Below, one piece after another: positions 9,978 through 19,520 of a DNA stretch of 64,000 bases. Below the pieces are notes generated by a model, which saw nothing but the letters and a program-made list of their open reading frames with translations, did no database searches and was not told the DNA's origin. How positions within the stretch are numbered: position 1 is the stretch's first letter; each line of letters opens with the position of its first letter. Source of the DNA: Podarcis raffonei (Eukaryota; Chordata; Lepidosauria; Squamata; Lacertidae); NCBI RefSeq assembly GCF_027172205.1, contig NC_070614.1:33718001-33782000 (forward strand), in the 5' to 3' direction. A program made the translations under genes and the position numbers.

Positions 9978-11751
9978 GATAGGTGCTGCCCCTTGCCAGA
10001 TGTAATGAAAACTGCCATCCAGGTTACAGCAGAAAAAAGAAAGAAGGGAAACCATTTTGTTGTTTTGATTGTTCTCCTTGTCCAGATGGGAAGATTTCAG
10101 ACCAGAAGCGTAGGTGGAAAATGTTTAGGATCATGAATGACATGCCACCAATGCTAGCACAATCCTATTAATGCCTATTTGATACATATGTGGTGATTTT
10201 GGACCCAGGTGCAGTGAAGGCTGTGCAGGGTGTATGCAATGTAGTACAACCAACAGAGGAAATATGTATTGGGATCCATTTAGGCCACAACTTTATTGAT
10301 TACAGATGAAAGCAAGTTTGGTGTAGGCATTGGAAGTGTACCTAAATATCCACCCTGGTTCCTCTGGTTTATAACAACTGTTGAAGGGCACTGGCTATCA
10401 CAAAATATGGATGCTCAAAAGCTTGCAATGGTTGCCTGTACACCACTGGTCCATGTTCAAGATTCTTGTATTACTTTAAAAGACCCTTAACAACTTGGGT
10501 CAAAGATACTTCTGGAACTGTTTGATACCTTAAATCCCTTCCCAATCACTGAATTCTTTGGAAGAATAGGCTTCTGGGATCAAAACATGCAAAAGTGACA
10601 CGCTCTGGAAATACGGATTTGCTCATCTGTAGTCTGAGTGTTTAACAAACTATGCATTTAATTAGTCAAGATATTTTTAAAAATGCTGAAACATCAACAT
10701 AGGACTGTTGCGGGTGGGAAAATAAGATTGTTTTCTAATCTTGCCTCATAATGACAAATGACAGTTCATTTTTGTACTGAGAATAGCACAGCTTGCCCAT
10801 CATTAATTACTAAGGGACTAACGACTAACACAGCATTTGTTCTATTTTTCAGATATGGACTATTGTTTCCAGTGTCCAGTGGGTCAATTTCCAAATAAAA
10901 ACAGAGATAAATGTCTCCCTAAGATACAGAACTTCCTCTCTTTCACAGAACCTTTGGGCATCACTTTAGCTTTTTTCCGTTTGTCTTTTTCTTTAGCAAC
11001 AGCTTTTGTGTTAGGAATTTTCATTAAACATAGCAATACTCCCATCATCAAAGCCAACAATCGGGATCTCACCTTTTGTCAGCTCATTTCTCTATCACTC
11101 TGTTTCCTGTGCTCCTTGCTATTCATTGGCCATCCTAACACAGTGACCTGCTATTTAAGACAAACCACTTTTGGAATGATCTTCTCAGTGGCTGTTTCTT
11201 GTATTTTGGCAAAAACAATCACAGTGGTTCTGGCTTTCATGGCTACTAGGCCAGTATCCAAGAAGAGGAAATGGTTGGGGAAAGGATTGGGAAATTCTAT
11301 TATTTTGGGGTGTTTCATTATTCAAGCCTGTATTTGTGCTGTATGGCTCTGTATTGCTCCTCCATTCCCAGATTTTGACATGTACTCTCTGGCTGGAGAA
11401 ATCATTGTAGAATGTAATGAAGGGTTAGCCATTATGTTTTATTGTGTCCTGGGTTACCTGGGATTCTTGGCTATTGTTAGCTTCACTGTAGCTTTTCTAG
11501 CCAGGAAGTTGCCAGATAGTTTCAATGAAGCCAAGTTCATTACTTTTAGCATGTTGATGTTTTGCAGTGTTTGGGTGTCCTTTGTTCCAGCATACCTGAG
11601 CACCAAAGGAAAATCCATGGTGGCTGTGGAGATCTTCTCTATCTTAGCCTCCAGTGCTGGATTGCTAGGTTGTATCTTTGCCCCTAAATGCTACATAATT
11701 ATTATAAGACCTGAGCTGAACCGCAAGGACCAACTAATAAAAAGAAATTAG
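1815..11751 (+). CDS. V2R-B: vomeronasal type-2 receptor, six exons, apparently intact
   Basis: Exons 1815-2080, 3937-4228, 5449-6330, 6776-7003, 9983-10109 and 10853-11751 join in frame with GT/AG borders at every junction, giving 897 residues, the usual V2R size. Order: signal peptide ([13 protein letters not shown] core), Venus-flytrap ligand-binding domain (exons 2-4), cysteine-rich NCD3G segment (exon 5 and start of exon 6), seven TM helices (exon 6). Family C landmarks [28 protein letters not shown] and [12 protein letters not shown] are present. The receptor would sit in the plasma membrane of basal vomeronasal neurons and signal through Go and TRPC2 (established for the family). Introns carry an LTR-like block, L2 and hAT relics, and a 2-kb L1 derivative. 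The upstream in-frame ATG at 1752 is an alternative start. The closest relative here is V2R-C. No stop or frameshift is seen. Confidence 0.9.
2745..3110 (-). mobile_element. Probable solo LTR of an endogenous retrovirus-like element (fossil)
   Basis: A GC-richer block in intron 1 of V2R-B. Read on the minus strand it has an AATAAA followed by a short pyrimidine/purine stretch, as at an R-U5 border, and CpG-bearing flanks unlike the surrounding AT-rich intron. No clear inverted TG/CA ends or target duplication could be fixed, so limits are approximate and the family is unassigned. No internal genes are seen. Confidence 0.35.
3135..3164. repeat. (GT)n microsatellite
   Basis: About 15 uninterrupted GT units in intron 1 of V2R-B, preceded by a short AT alternation. 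Confidence 0.95.
3180..3440 (+). mobile_element. Old L2-like LINE fragment
   Basis: A frame encodes [17 protein letters not shown] followed by [10 protein letters not shown], which matches the C-terminal end of L2/CR1-clade ORF2 proteins (the 'APxLWNSLP' block). It is short and decayed. It lies in intron 1 of V2R-B between two GT microsatellites. Confidence 0.5.
3625..3669. repeat. (GT)n microsatellite
   Basis: About 22 GT units in intron 1 of V2R-B, roughly 270 bases before exon 2. Confidence 0.95.
3937..4228 (+). CDS. V2R-B exon 2: start of ligand-binding domain
   Basis: 292 bp between acceptor CATTTAG and donor GTAGTA. Contains [31 protein letters not shown] and [14 protein letters not shown], the conserved first lobe of the Venus-flytrap fold. 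It ends in phase 0 at IYKIPQ. The ARMTHQN segment is shared with V2R-C and differs in D, E and G. Confidence 0.9.
4437..4616. mobile_element. Decayed hAT-like MITE
   Basis: The ends GTTGAGGAACCTTGG and the TGTAGTCCAGCAACATTAGA side match, in inverted fashion, a common lizard MITE class built around 'ggactacaactcccatcat'. The copy is heavily diverged. It sits in intron 2 of V2R-B; the rest of that intron (4617-5448) shows nothing I can name. Confidence 0.4.
5449..6330 (+). CDS. V2R-B exon 3: main ligand-binding exon
   Basis: 882 bp, the longest exon 3 of the four complete genes. It begins IAYCAFAPV and contains [50 protein letters not shown] and the [15 protein letters not shown] helix, ending QPWQ before GTAATT. 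It covers the rest of lobe 1 and most of lobe 2 of the extracellular sensor. Confidence 0.92.
6776..7003 (+). CDS. V2R-B exon 4: end of ligand-binding domain
   Basis: 228 bp, phase 0 at both ends, acceptor TCTAG and donor GTGGGT. Contains [35 protein letters not shown] and GRMNPHS, the standard closing segment of the V2R flytrap. Confidence 0.9.
8663..9331 (+). CDS. L1 ORF1-like protein of the HAL1-like element
   Basis: A 222-residue, highly charged protein starting [15 protein letters not shown]. Residues about 5-95 have spaced Leu/Ile/Val and Glu/Lys patterns suggesting a coiled coil ([18 protein letters not shown]), as in L1 ORF1p trimers. The C-terminal part is basic and aromatic but I cannot identify a clear RRM or CTD in it. 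Length is shorter than a standard L1 ORF1p (about 300-350 aa). No ORF2 follows. Assignment rests on position behind an L1-type leader and on composition. Confidence 0.55.
   Translation: MAVSGKILAELEKTFSLLGKLQEQTDVLTINVTILKGTVNKVAEPGRDLTQVLADEQESFAVDLKISAAEQEKKFEKSENVMKEEYDDLKEKEGGAIMPQMVEESQRPVKMDIKGNKIRMVEIWFELKNGKWRDLPMWRSEDIWNTNLAKVETGAFGTFGLKRSKKQDLGSIFKYEGLAGRNMDLIGTELLRDSEFKIKDYQKNWQRGIVRELRASDVRSPG
9490..9663 (+). repeat. Tandem ~87-bp duplication in the L1-derivative 3' UTR
   Basis: Two adjacent copies (about 9490-9575 and 9578-9663) share AAAAAGACTTTTAAGAATAA, then a similar ATAAAGAT..GAGG segment and AAGTTAAAATTGGTTAATTA. They differ at several positions, so the duplication predates this insertion or has diverged since. 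Confidence 0.8.
9924..9977. repeat. (TTTC)n microsatellite abutting V2R-B exon 5
   Basis: About 13 TTTC units ending five bases before the acceptor AG at 9981-9982. It provides the whole polypyrimidine tract of the intron 4 acceptor. Confidence 0.95.
9983..10109 (+). CDS. V2R-B exon 5: cysteine-rich (NCD3G) exon
   Basis: 127 bp; starts [18 protein letters not shown] and contains six cysteines, including the [18 protein letters not shown] block. It leaves one base (C) that joins AT of exon 6 to make His, whereas the other complete genes make Asp here. The acceptor directly follows a (TTTC)n tract that serves as its pyrimidine run. Confidence 0.88.
10415..10600 (+). mobile_element. Old L2-like LINE fragment
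   Basis: In intron 5 of V2R-B. A frame gives [20 protein letters not shown], a decayed version of the 'LHWLPVxxRxxFKxLxLxxK' block near the L2 ORF2 C-terminus. Confidence 0.5.
10853..11751 (+). CDS. V2R-B exon 6: seven-transmembrane exon
   Basis: 899 bp ending in TAG. Begins with the last cysteines ([18 protein letters not shown]), then TM1 from about residue 35, [14 protein letters not shown] in loop 1, and all seven helices. The TM3-TM4 loop reads [13 protein letters not shown], more basic than the [10 protein letters not shown] of its neighbours. Confidence 0.93.
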
Positions 11752-12114
11752 CAACAATCTAGATTTTTCTGTAAGGGCTTGTGAAATTGATGCTTCTCAG
11801 TCCTCTTAATTATGGCAGCAGGGAAAAATCACATTGGAGACAGCTCTTTAGGTATTGCTCATGATAATGGTTGATTCCCCGCCCCCCGGAAATTTGTGCA
11901 ATAGTTGTAACTTTGGTGAAATGTTTGTGTGTGTGTTACTCAGCCATAAGTAGTTCAGCCTAAAATAGGCTGTGAGATACTGTACAAAAGTCAAAGGTTT
12001 ATTAAGAAAAGTTAAATTTTATGTAAGATTCTCCATGCTGTAATTCTGTGTAATTTTGTTATTTTTACAAAAAATAATTTATTTTGCTGTTTCTAAGAAA
12101 TAAATAGAAAATTA

Positions 12115-12703
12115 TAATTTTTTAATTTTTTAAATTAAATTTTATTATAAAATACACACATATTGTGAATATACAAGCATACAAACATACATTTCATACA
12201 ATCATTAAATATATACAAACATACCTACATTCAGTCCCACAGATAATTACTTTTCCCATCACCATCCACCACCCCTCACCCCACCTTTGTGTTAGACTTC
12301 CAATCTACTCAATTGCAATTTCTTTCCACTTGTATTACTTTCTTTCACACACCTTTAACCTAATTTCATGCTTCTTTTTCTATTACACATTGTTATCCAT
12401 CTTATTTAGTATTTAAATATTTAAAACAGAACTTGTTTATTCTAATAGGAGTTCTGATTTTTCAATATGGTTTTGTAAGTATCTTTTAAACACCTTCCAA
12501 TCCCTGTCTATCTTCTCTTTTGTGATCCTTCCAATTTCTCCCATTGTTTTGGATATATTGTAGTACTCCAATAATTTGGCAAGCCACTTTATTTTTGTCT
12601 GTATAATACCACTTTTCCAAATTTTTGCAATCAATAGCCTTGCAGCTACTGTCGCGTACAAATATAATGTCTTCTCTTCTTCCTTTAGAAGGAAGAAAGA
12701 AAG
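12115..12703 (-). mobile_element. 5'-truncated L1 (3' end of ORF2 and 3' UTR)
   Basis: An insertion downstream of V2R-B. The minus strand encodes the ORF2 C-terminal segment ARLLIAKIWKSGI..KWLAKLLEYYNISK, matching the end of L1 ORF2p. An AT-rich 3' UTR lies to the left. It is flanked by an 18-bp duplication GAAATAAATAGAAAATTA at 12097-12114 and 12704-12721, so borders are firm. The duplicated target contains AATAAA. Confidence 0.78.
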
Positions 12704-12834
12704 GAAATAAATAGAAAATTAATTTACATATAAAATCATTTGTGAATAGAAGTTATACAAAACCTGTTATGGACCAAATTAACTGGGCTGTCTAATGGTC
12801 CCTTTATTGCAGCATCCTCTAAATCAGGGGTGGC

Positions 12835-13204
12835 CAACTCCCAAGAGACTGCGAACTACTCGCAGAATTAAAAACTGGTAGTGATTTACCCCCTTTTTTG
12901 GGCTCAGGTCAAAGTTGTTGAGCTTTTTTTTAGGAGGAGGAAAGTTTTTGAGAATTCAAGCCTAAGCTCAAGGGGAACAGCCACTCAACAACAGATCACA
13001 GATCACTGGAGAAACAAACTGCCTCACTGAGTAAACTCGGTCTTTCGTTCTGCAGATTGTGCAACAATGGAGGGTGGGGCGAGGGGGCAGGGCCAGATTC
13101 TCTTTTACCAATGCTAAGGAAAGGGACCCAGTGATTGACTGCGATCTACCAAAACCTCCTGGGGATCTACCAGTAGATCACGATCGACCTGTTGGACATC
13201 CCTG
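12835..13204. mobile_element. hAT-family MITE with 8-bp target duplication
   Basis: A 370-bp element with terminal inverted repeats CAGGGGTGGCCAAC and GTTGGACATCCCTG, flanked by CTCTAAAT at 12827-12834 and 13205-13212. The 8-bp duplication and CAGGGG-type ends are typical of hAT transposons. Only decayed non-transposase sequence lies inside. It is in the V2R-B to V2R-C spacer. Confidence 0.88.
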
Positions 13205-13212
13205 CTCTAAAT

Positions 13213-14707
13213 TGTCATTATATTGGTGCTACGTAATTGGAGTCCTGTGCACTCCAGGCAGAAAAAAAAATTAAAGACAAGTTTTCACTGCCGTGGGGTC
13301 AAACAATATTCCCCCAATGCCACTTTCTAGAGGAAATGATCCTGTAGTGATTACCAGAAACTTGCTTCTCAGCCCACACATTTAATCTAGTAGGATCCCA
13401 AGGTCAACGGCATCAAAAGATGTTGAGAGGTCCAGGAGAATTACCAAAAAGCAGCCCCTGCTCATTGTTCTGCCAGTAAAGTTTTCTCAGTGCAACCAAG
13501 ACTCTTTCAATCCCAAACCCAGGCCTGAAAGCCAGATTGAAATGGATCAGGATAGTCCATTTACTCCTGAAACTGCCCAGCCACCACCTTCATTTGAACC
13601 TACCCCTCCCAAATGTGCCTCAGCACCAGTAACCCTTTAGGGGTTAACAGAACCACCCCTTTCCTCTCCAAGCAGTGACTGAAAGATGTTCACCAACATC
13701 ATTTCTGTTTCCCTCTTTAATGCACACTGTTCCTGCCAGTTGTGACCTACTGATTTAACCACAGATTCATGTAGCTGACCCATGTAGTCCATCTAGTATA
13801 GGGGGTAGCTATTCATCCAGCATTGCTTTGCTGAGTGGGCAAAAATAAGAATGTGTGTGGCTGATTTGGAACATAGGGACAAACGTCTTACTCTCCCCCC
13901 CCCCTTTGGAGGCAAATAAATAATCCCATGCTGCAGCAACTGGATAGGTGCCAACCAGCCTTGCAGCTCCTGTAGGAAGGCGAATACCCAGCCTTTAAAG
14001 TCAAGCTGTACCCATTTCCCACTGGCCACCTTGCATGAGATATGTGCCCTTCACCACTTCTCCTTCTGGATGTGCAGAAGACCAGCCTTCCACTCACCCA
14101 CAATGGGAAAGAACTGCACACTATCACACATTGATTTGAATGAAATATTTCCTGTAACACAGCCTGCTCTCAGCACCATTCCAATATATAAGCTCTGCAC
14201 ATATTTCTGTTATCCCTATACTAATCAAGGTACAAGAACTCTTCTATACAAGCTGCAAGTTGCAGCTTATGAAAACCAATAAAAACTACATTTATTGATA
14301 ATATCTCAAACTACGTGAATCTGTAGCCACAATGCAGCAGTCATAATGAAACAGAATGTCAGAATGTGACTTCTAGGCATGTTTTGGCCTTCTGCTGCAC
14401 AGCACAATACCCCAGGGGCATGACAATAAACACTAGAATTATCTTTAAAAATTACTTGAATTCATTCTTCCCTGTAATTTCCCCCATATATATTAAATGC
14501 CCTATATTTTTAATATATATGAATAATATATTTAGAATGTGTATTTAAAATATCACTACGATGGATTGTGATCAAGCAGAAATATACCAGCCTGATAGTG
14601 GGCAGTTTTGTTTTATCAAGAGAAGCTGGAGCCACTGAAACTTGCAACCGAGCTGATGGAGGATGATAGATACAGATTGAATATTCTGAGTCAAAGTTTA
14701 CCCACAG
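13213..14707 (+). other. Spacer upstream of V2R-C
   Basis: No gene recognised. The part at about 13290-13640 reads like an old dispersed repeat (TTGAGAGGTCCAGGAGAA) but I cannot assign a family. The last 200 bases before exon 1 are AT-rich. No promoter element can be called with confidence. Confidence 0.3.
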
Positions 14708-14937
14708 ATGGCAATGCTACTTTTTTTGCTTCTGATCTTTCTGTGGATGCTGATGCCTCCAACTGAATGCAAGGCACACAGTCTTATGTGTTCCATGATG
14801 GATCTCTTTCACTTCCAATATAAGTATTATCAGGCAGGGGACTTTATCATTGGAGAGATGGCTACTCTGTTCGGCTTTATGTTTGAGGAAATAACCTTCA
14901 GTGAACACCCAACAACTAAATTTGTAGATGAAATGAC
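14708..14937 (+). CDS. V2R-C exon 1: signal peptide and N-terminus
   Basis: Starts at ATGGCAATG and encodes a strong leader, then [21 protein letters not shown] and the TKFVDEMT end. Donor GTAAGG after the second base of a codon; exon 2 supplies T to give Thr. A second ATG two codons in is an alternative start. Confidence 0.9.
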
Positions 14938-15403
14938 GTAAGGGGATGGTTCTTATTATTTAAATTTAAAAGATGCAATAGATCATGTCACCATAATTAA
15001 AAATATCTTGTAGAAAAATATGCACGTTCAGAAAATAGTCTGTGTGACTTGTTTTATAGAAATATAAATGAACATAAAATACATAAAACACATACAGTGT
15101 TGCATAAGCTTACACAGTTGGTCAGCTTGAGAGATGGTAAATTAAAAAGAGAAAACATTAATGGAAACATCTTCTTTTAATTGAATTCATGAAAAAAGCA
15201 TGCACATTGAGGAATATAAAAGATTTTTGTCCTTATGGTAAATTAATATTTTTTAAAATATTCATTGGATTATATGATATAAAAGATGGTTGATCACCAC
15301 CTGAAAAAACTTTCTAATCTCAATCAACACTCTTCAAAAGAATGTGTCTATTTTATATTTTCATACCCTCCCCACAATATGCATATGTGTGCATGTGTGC
15401 GTG

Positions 15404-15442
<39 letters not shown>

Positions 15443-18400
15443 ACACGCACACTGCATTAATGTACACTGTGGCATTCTTTCAAATATGTGCTTCATGTGA
15501 TGTTGAATATCTGTTTGATTCACAATGAAACTTTTATTTTAGTTTAGCAGTGAAAAACTACCAGCATGTCCTGTCCTTAGTATTTGCAGTGAAGGAGATC
15601 AATGAGGATGCAAAAATCATACCAAATGTCAGCCTGGGGTTTCAAATCTATGACAGCTACACAAATGCAAGGATGACTCATCAAAACATCCTGAAACATC
15701 TGTCCACCTCAGAAAGGACTGTCCCCAACTTCAAATGTGACAACAAAAAGAATATGATAGCTGTAATTGGAGGAATAGATTCTGAAGTCTCCCTACATAT
15801 GGCTATTATCCTGGGAATTTATAAGATTCCACAGGTACAATGTGTGCATGGCTCTTGATTATTGCTTTTAATGGGGTAATATTTTACAAAGGGGTAGCCA
15901 ATGTGGTGCCTTCCAAATATTGTTGGACTGTTACTTCTATCACCGCTTATCAGGTTGGCTACTGAAATAACCTTTAAACGTATATGCAAACCTTTATTTT
16001 TCTTTGCTCCTCTTCGAAAGAGATGTGTAACTGAGAACACATATTTTGAAGATCCCCTGCTTAGGTACAGCAAAGCAATGATTCTCATTTATTCCTGTCC
16101 AAGAAGTTGGACTACAACTCTCATCATCCCCAGCCAGCATGAGCTATTGCACCTGGCTGGGTGCTTCCTCCAGACCAGCAGTCCTGGAGAGATTGGAGCA
16201 ATGTCACATTTTACTAACTGTTGGTAATGCTGCTGGGAATTTAAGTCCAATGACATCTAGAGGACACCAGATTGGAGAAGTTTACAATATGCTATGAGAA
16301 ATCACTGACTTTTTACTGTGTGACATGGTTTCTTCATCTCCCATGATAACCGAGTGTGTCCATCAAATTACTTTACTCATCATGTAGCTGCTGGTGCTGA
16401 TTCCCATTATTACTGGCAATATAGATATCAAAAAAATGAAATGTTAAGTCATTGAAAGTTGTTACTTCAGATGACACCCAGAGAGAAATCTTGCTTGGTT
16501 GAATAATAAATTCAGCATTTCTCCCCAAATTAAAGTAATATATATTAATTTATCTCACAACCAGATACCCAAAATAAAACTAAAGAATTAGTTCACGAAA
16601 TTCAATAATGATAATAATAACAGCAGCAGCAGAAATAGTCTCTCACTATGAAGAGGTAAAAAGTGTTCATAGGTTTCTATCTTCCTTTATATCAGAAGTA
16701 AGTTCTGTTTTGCTCAGTGGGATTTAATTCCAGATAAGAGTAACTGCCTAAGTGTTGCAGTTTAACCTTGAAAGATAGCAAAGAGGTTGGCATAAAAGTT
16801 TGGAAAGCTTTAGGTTATGAAAGATAATAAACCCAATTCAAAAACATTATTCAATGAAACCTTTCACATTTTTCCCAAGTAATAACACTAGGATACTTTT
16901 AAATCAGGATTTTCTACTTGGCTTTTTTTTATTACACATTTGGAATAAGTAATTGTATTTTAAGAAAAGTTTTATTTTCTAACAAATTTATTTGCTTAGA
17001 TTGCCTATTGTGTAATAGCTCCAGTGATTTGCATGAAAACCCAGTTCCCTTCTTTCTATCGAATGGTACCCAATGAAGAATATCAGTACAAAGGGATTGT
17101 CCAGCTGCTCTTGAGTTTCCAATGGACATGGATTGGGATCATTGTATCAGACGATGATGATGGAGAAAAATTTCTGCAGACCATGATGCCAATGCTCACT
17201 CGGCATGGAATCTGTACAGCCCACATAGAAAAGGCAGTAACTATTTCTCAAAATATAGAGGCAATGCAATCACCATATGCCATCCAGTCCAAGGCTACTT
17301 CACTAACCAACTCAAAAGTCAAAGTATTTGTTGTAAATGCAGAGCCTCAGACCACTACATGGCTGATGTGGTTCGCATATTTCTATTCAGTACTGGAAGA
17401 TATAACAGAGGCATCAATAGGCAAAGTATGGATTATGACAGCCCAATGGGATTTCTCATTGGAGTCATTGCAGAGGTACTTTGATATAAGAACATTTGAT
17501 GGCACATTATCTTTTGCAATTCACACAAATGAAGTGCTGGGATTTAGAGAATTCATTCAAACATTACATCCTAGCACAGCAAAAGGAGATGGGTTCATCA
17601 GAATTTTCTGGGAAAGGGCATTCAGCTGCTTATTATCTAAGGAGAACAAGGAAAATACTGATCATTGTACTGGTGGAGAGAAGCTGGAAAACCTCCCTGG
17701 GACTTTTTTTGAAATGGACATGACTGGTAAAAGCTATAGCATCTACAATGCAGTCTATGCCATAGCATATGCTATACGTAAGATGTTCTCACTGAGATCC
17801 AAACACAGAACAATGGTGGACAAATGTAGAATGAGTCTTCCAAATTGTCAATCCTGGCAGGTAATGTTTCACATGAAGTCATTCTTCTGTCATGGCCAGG
17901 TTGATATGTGATGCCCTTTGGTTAACTGAGTATAGTAAGAGAAGGAACTCTTAGCAAAATATGCCACATCTCTTTCTTTAAAAACTTGTTTTTTCTCATG
18001 TTCTGATGCTTTCTCTTCTTCAGTAATTGAGGAGCAGTGAGATGATGTAAATCCATAAATCATATATACATACCATACTTTTTCTTTGTATGGTCCAGTT
18101 GGAAGTAGACAGTGGATCTGCTTAATTTGTAGAATTCCAGTTCCTTTCCACCAATATTCAAAGTCCATTGTTGATAGACTCATGACTTCAGCTACTTTCC
18201 AAACAAATGTCACCACTGTAGGAGCTATAATTCCATTACAGAATCTACATGACATTACTGTCATCAGAATAAGAGAGTGTATCCACCCCATCCATATATG
18301 CTCCAGATTTACCCTTTCTGGGTGAAATGCAATGTTAAAAGAAACACAATTCCCAGCCCAAATTAGCCAATTTTCAACACCTATTTACAGTAGTAAGCCT

Positions 18401-19453
18401 TTGATTAGAAGCATGTGAAGAACTTGAAAAAATCAAATATCCTTACAGAAGGATGCAGCTACTCACAAAAACCAAGTACAACAGAGGATCTGCTGCAGGA
18501 AGAAACATAACTCTGTGCTTAATTAATGGTAATATCTCTCTCATTTGTGTTTGACTTTTTCAATGTAGCTTCACTCTTTCCTAAGCAAAATCACATTTAA
18601 CAACAGTGCTGGGGATACCATCACATTTAACAAAAATGGTGAATTAACTGCTGGCTTTGACATTATAAACTGGGTTATTTCCCCAAACCAATCCTTCTTA
18701 AAAGTAAAAGTGGGAAGGATGGATCCACAATTGTCACAAGAGCAAGAGTTCATTCTGGATGAAAAGGCCATCAGATGGGACAGCACGTTCAATCAGGTGG
18801 GATCTGACTGTATAGTATAGTACTGTATATATGTATTGTCAGGGATAGGGCAGAGGAGGAATGGTGGAGACCGCCTCCCCAGCCTAAACCTTCCAGAGAA
18901 GAAGACAACAGTTCAGAATTACAACAGGGGTTTGAGGGAGATCACAGCTCAGAGGCAGATGAGGAGAAAAGCTGGGAAATAATGGGAGAGGAGGAGGAAG
19001 AAGAAGAGGAGGAGGAAGCACCGGCGGGGGGGCGGTGGCAGCTGACAGACACAGTGTCTTTAGAAAGCATTCCAGAATCCCCCCTCTCCCAAAACTCTGT
19101 AAGCCTTGAAAGTAGGAGAGCAAAGAGCTCAAAGGCAGAGGGCACTTTTCAGCCCCCATGGTGATGACGCATGAGGAAGTAGGAGAGACGGAGGGTTAGG
19201 GTGGAGACTCACTTGGGACAGCACCATTATTCCAAGAGGCTGCATTCTCAAGCCTCTCTCTGTAAATATTGTATAAAAAGCAGGTGGGAAAGACTTTCCC
19301 TTGCCTTATCCATTCCTACCTATCTGCCGTGGGGGTTGGTTCCTCTGCTGCCTGATAGGTATAGCAGCACACATACACTCAATTAGCAATACGTACATAC
19401 ACATACATTCAATTAGTTCTCATATTCAAAGCTAAAAGGAAATCAATATGAAA

Positions 19454-19520
<67 letters not shown>

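Noticed and set aside
9861-10055. Minus-strand Lys-Glu-Arg repeat protein
   Set aside because: It is the (TTTC)n microsatellite and the antisense of V2R-B exon 5.
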